From a virus, in the IMG/VR virus record IMGVR_UViG_3300042691_042257, positions 1 to 22,074 of that record: DNA of 22,074 bases; one strand, written 5' to 3'. Made by a program: the position numbers and the translations under genes. A model generated the notes under the pieces. That model searched no databases. It was not told the DNA's origin and saw only the letters and a program-made list of their open reading frames with translations. Below, piece by piece: positions 20,367-22,074 of the stretch (positions are counted from its first letter, which is position 1; the number at the start of each line of letters is the position of its first letter).

Positions 20367-21872
20367 ATGGCCGACAAGCGCGTCGAGATCCAAGTCGGAA
20401 CCACCGGAGACACTTCCGGCCTCAAGGACGTGTCGAAGGAACTCGACAACGTCGCCGAGTCCGCGAAGAAGGTCACGGTCGAGACGCAGCAATCCTTTAC
20501 CCAGCGATTTTTCCCGACCTTCTCCAAGGGCATCAAGCTCGTCGAAAGCGCCCGCGAGTCCCTCGATGAGATGGGGAAAAAGGTCGGCGGACTGACCGGG
20601 ATGATCATGCAGGGGCTGGCGAATCCGTGGGCCGCCGCCTCGGGCATCGTCACCACCGCCGCGCTCGGGATCATCCAGGCCTTCCGCGATGTCCAGCAAG
20701 CGGAGAAAGACGTGCTCGAAATCGCGGGCGAGTCGTGGAAAAAGCAGAAGCTGGCCGTCGATTCCTTCCTCCCCTCGCAATCGGCCCTCGTCACCTCGCT
20801 GAATGCCTCGGCCACGGCCGTGGGCCAGATCACGGAGCGCCTCACCGCCAACGAAAGCGCCATCGCGAAAGCCATCGCCAGCGAGACCGCCCTCGCGGAA
20901 TCGGCCAAAGCCCTGGCACTGGCCCGCATCCAGCTCGCCGAGGCCGAGGGCCGCCTCTCGCAATCCGACGCCGCCCGCCAGCGGGCCATGATCGAGGCGA
21001 CCACGGCGGAGGAGGCCTTCACCCGGCAAACCGACGCGGCCAACGCCGTCCTCCAAGCCCGCCGCGATGCGCTCGCCCAGGTCACCGCCGAAATGGAGAA
21101 ACTCCAGACTCAGCGCGATGCGATGATGGCCGATGCCGCCGCCGCCGACACCGGCAGCGTGCGGGACAAAGGCGCGGCGATCGATCCGGTGCTGAACGCG
21201 AATGTCGATCAGGCCCGCGCCGAGGTGCAGGCCGCCCTGCGTGATGCCACCGTCACGTGGGAGGAGTATGTCATGGGATTCGTCGAGGCGATCAAAGCCT
21301 CTCCGAACCTCAGCTTTTCCGTGGCCGGTCTCGGCATGGCTTTCAAACAAGGCAAGGATCAGATCGACGCCCGCGTCGAGGCGGCCAAGGAAGACGAAAA
21401 GAAACGGACTGCGGAGCTGGAGGCCGCCATCGACGCCCGCGTCCAAGCGATCGACCGCAACGCCGCGGCGAGTCGCGACGCGATCAACGCCGTCACCCAG
21501 CAACTCGACGCGGCCACGGTGCGGCTCGAAGAGGTGAAGCGCCAAGCCGCCGAGGCGCAGGCCGCCGCGGATTCACTGGCCCCGGGTGGCACGGCCAACC
21601 AGATCTTTCAAAACAAACAGGCTGTCGGCGGAGTCGGCACCATGGTGGCCGGATCGACGCCCATCACCCCCGCCGATGTCGCCGATGCCGCGGACTCCAC
21701 CGCCCGGCGCGAATTCCTCGCCGCCATCGCCGACGGCATCCAGCAGCGCGAACTCGTCTTCCTCGACCAGCTCCTCGCGATCATTTCCACGGAGAACACG
21801 GGCAACAATTCGCTACAGCAACGCCTCAAGCGTCTCGAAGAACAAATCGCCGTCCTGCGCACCGGCCTCTGA
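20367..21872 (+). CDS. Tape-measure-like tail protein
   Basis: A 501-residue protein that begins like many tape measures (DKRVEIQVGTTGDTSGLKDV, then SKELDNVAESAKK). Residues 74-106 are hydrophobic (GGLTGMIMQGLANPWAAASG, ITTAALGII-like), the expected membrane-interacting part. Residues 107-290 and 345-425 are long Ala/Gln/Glu-rich helices predicted to form coiled coils. It ends with a helix SLQQRLKRLEEQIAVLRTG. Tape measures set tail length at roughly 1.5 angstrom per residue, which would give about 75 nm, a short siphovirus tail. It is shorter than most tape measures, and a minor tail protein is an alternative. It lies directly before the tail-tip gene, as expected. Confidence 0.6.
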   Translation: MADKRVEIQVGTTGDTSGLKDVSKELDNVAESAKKVTVETQQSFTQRFFPTFSKGIKLVESARESLDEMGKKVGGLTGMIMQGLANPWAAASGIVTTAALGIIQAFRDVQQAEKDVLEIAGESWKKQKLAVDSFLPSQSALVTSLNASATAVGQITERLTANESAIAKAIASETALAESAKALALARIQLAEAEGRLSQSDAARQRAMIEATTAEEAFTRQTDAANAVLQARRDALAQVTAEMEKLQTQRDAMMADAAAADTGSVRDKGAAIDPVLNANVDQARAEVQAALRDATVTWEEYVMGFVEAIKASPNLSFSVAGLGMAFKQGKDQIDARVEAAKEDEKKRTAELEAAIDARVQAIDRNAAASRDAINAVTQQLDAATVRLEEVKRQAAEAQAAADSLAPGGTANQIFQNKQAVGGVGTMVAGSTPITPADVADAADSTARREFLAAIADGIQQRELVFLDQLLAIISTENTGNNSLQQRLKRLEEQIAVLRTGL

Positions 21873-21875
21873 CCC

Positions 21876-22074
21876 ATGCCGACCTATCAATTCAAGCTCG
21901 GCGGCTCCACCCTCTGCTCCCTCAATCTCGAGCAGGCCCGCCTCGAACTCCGCGCCGGGGGGCCGGATCGGCTGAATCTCGTCTACAATGCCGACATCGA
22001 CGGCACCGCTCCGCACGCCATCCATGCCGAACTGACCCTCACCTGCGAAACCACCAGCGACACCGGCACACTCA
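21876..22074 (+). CDS. Tail-tip protein, 5' part only
   Basis: The visible 66 residues begin MPTYQFKLGGSTLCSLNLEQ and run off the right edge without a stop. The pattern of short strands, ARLELRAGGPDRLNLVYNAD and AIHAELTLTCETTSDTGT, is beta-rich and would suit a distal-tail or hub-type protein, which normally follows the tape measure. It starts three bases after the previous stop. Too little is present for a firm call. Confidence 0.55.
   Translation, partial: MPTYQFKLGGSTLCSLNLEQARLELRAGGPDRLNLVYNADIDGTAPHAIHAELTLTCETTSDTGTL

Noticed and set aside
1-22074. tRNA genes, integrase, transposase, toxin-antitoxin or other anti-phage defence genes
   Set aside because: I looked for their typical motifs and cloverleaf-like sequences and saw none that I could support.

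Overview
The window is a piece of a tailed-phage genome, most likely a prophage. No recognisable host gene is present, and genes run off both ends. GC content is high (about 70% in lines I counted). The best host clue is an exact 14-bp TGTTC-N4-GAACA palindrome at 2235-2248, which I recall as the LexA box of Verrucomicrobia. Intergenic spacers also carry short dispersed-type repeats (four copies of a 15-bp-period AATCATG element, plus 7- and 8-bp tandem repeats) of a kind I associate with Verrucomicrobia-like genomes. I therefore infer a temperate phage of a Verrucomicrobiota host, with moderate confidence.

Layout. (1) 1-1767, minus strand: a leftward, probably early, operon of a small Cro/Ner-like HTH protein, a membrane-anchored coiled-coil protein, a LysR-type HTH without effector domain, and two small unknowns, one cut by the window edge. 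(2) 1768-2343: the control region. A divergent intergenic space holds four related 16-bp operators, followed by the XRE repressor gene, then a LexA box and two further palindromes upstream of the rightward genes. (3) 2344-5184, plus strand: a small membrane protein, an HTH protein, a GTA-type 3TM holin, a one-TM coiled-coil protein and a two-domain endolysin. (4) 5254-7929: a Mu Gam-like DNA-end protein and Mu gp27/gp28-like terminase subunits. (5) 8086-14794: portal fused to a MuF domain, prohead protease, HK97-type capsid, and connector/neck proteins. (6) 14828-22074: major tail protein, a glycosyltransferase-like protein, small proteins, tail-fibre genes including a collagen-like fibre, a tape-measure-like protein and the start of a tail-tip gene. 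No tail sheath or contractile baseplate gene is seen, so a siphovirus-like particle is likely. The order is unusual because fibre genes precede the tape measure.

How it may work together: the XRE repressor would act on the four operators to hold the divergent early genes off. It has no peptidase domain, so it cannot self-cleave in the way lambda CI does. The LexA box eight bases after its stop codon gives a direct SOS input to the rightward lysis/late genes. A 38-bp copy of the same control element lies in opposite orientation before the leftward membrane-protein gene, which would co-ordinate both arms. This switch is the most interesting feature of the window. Other points of note are the fused portal-MuF, an H/C motif suggesting a second active site in the endolysin, a chitobiase-type C-terminal domain on a neck protein, a hydrophobic N-terminus on the capsid protein, and a GC-skew reversal near 10.3-11.1 kb that does not follow gene direction.
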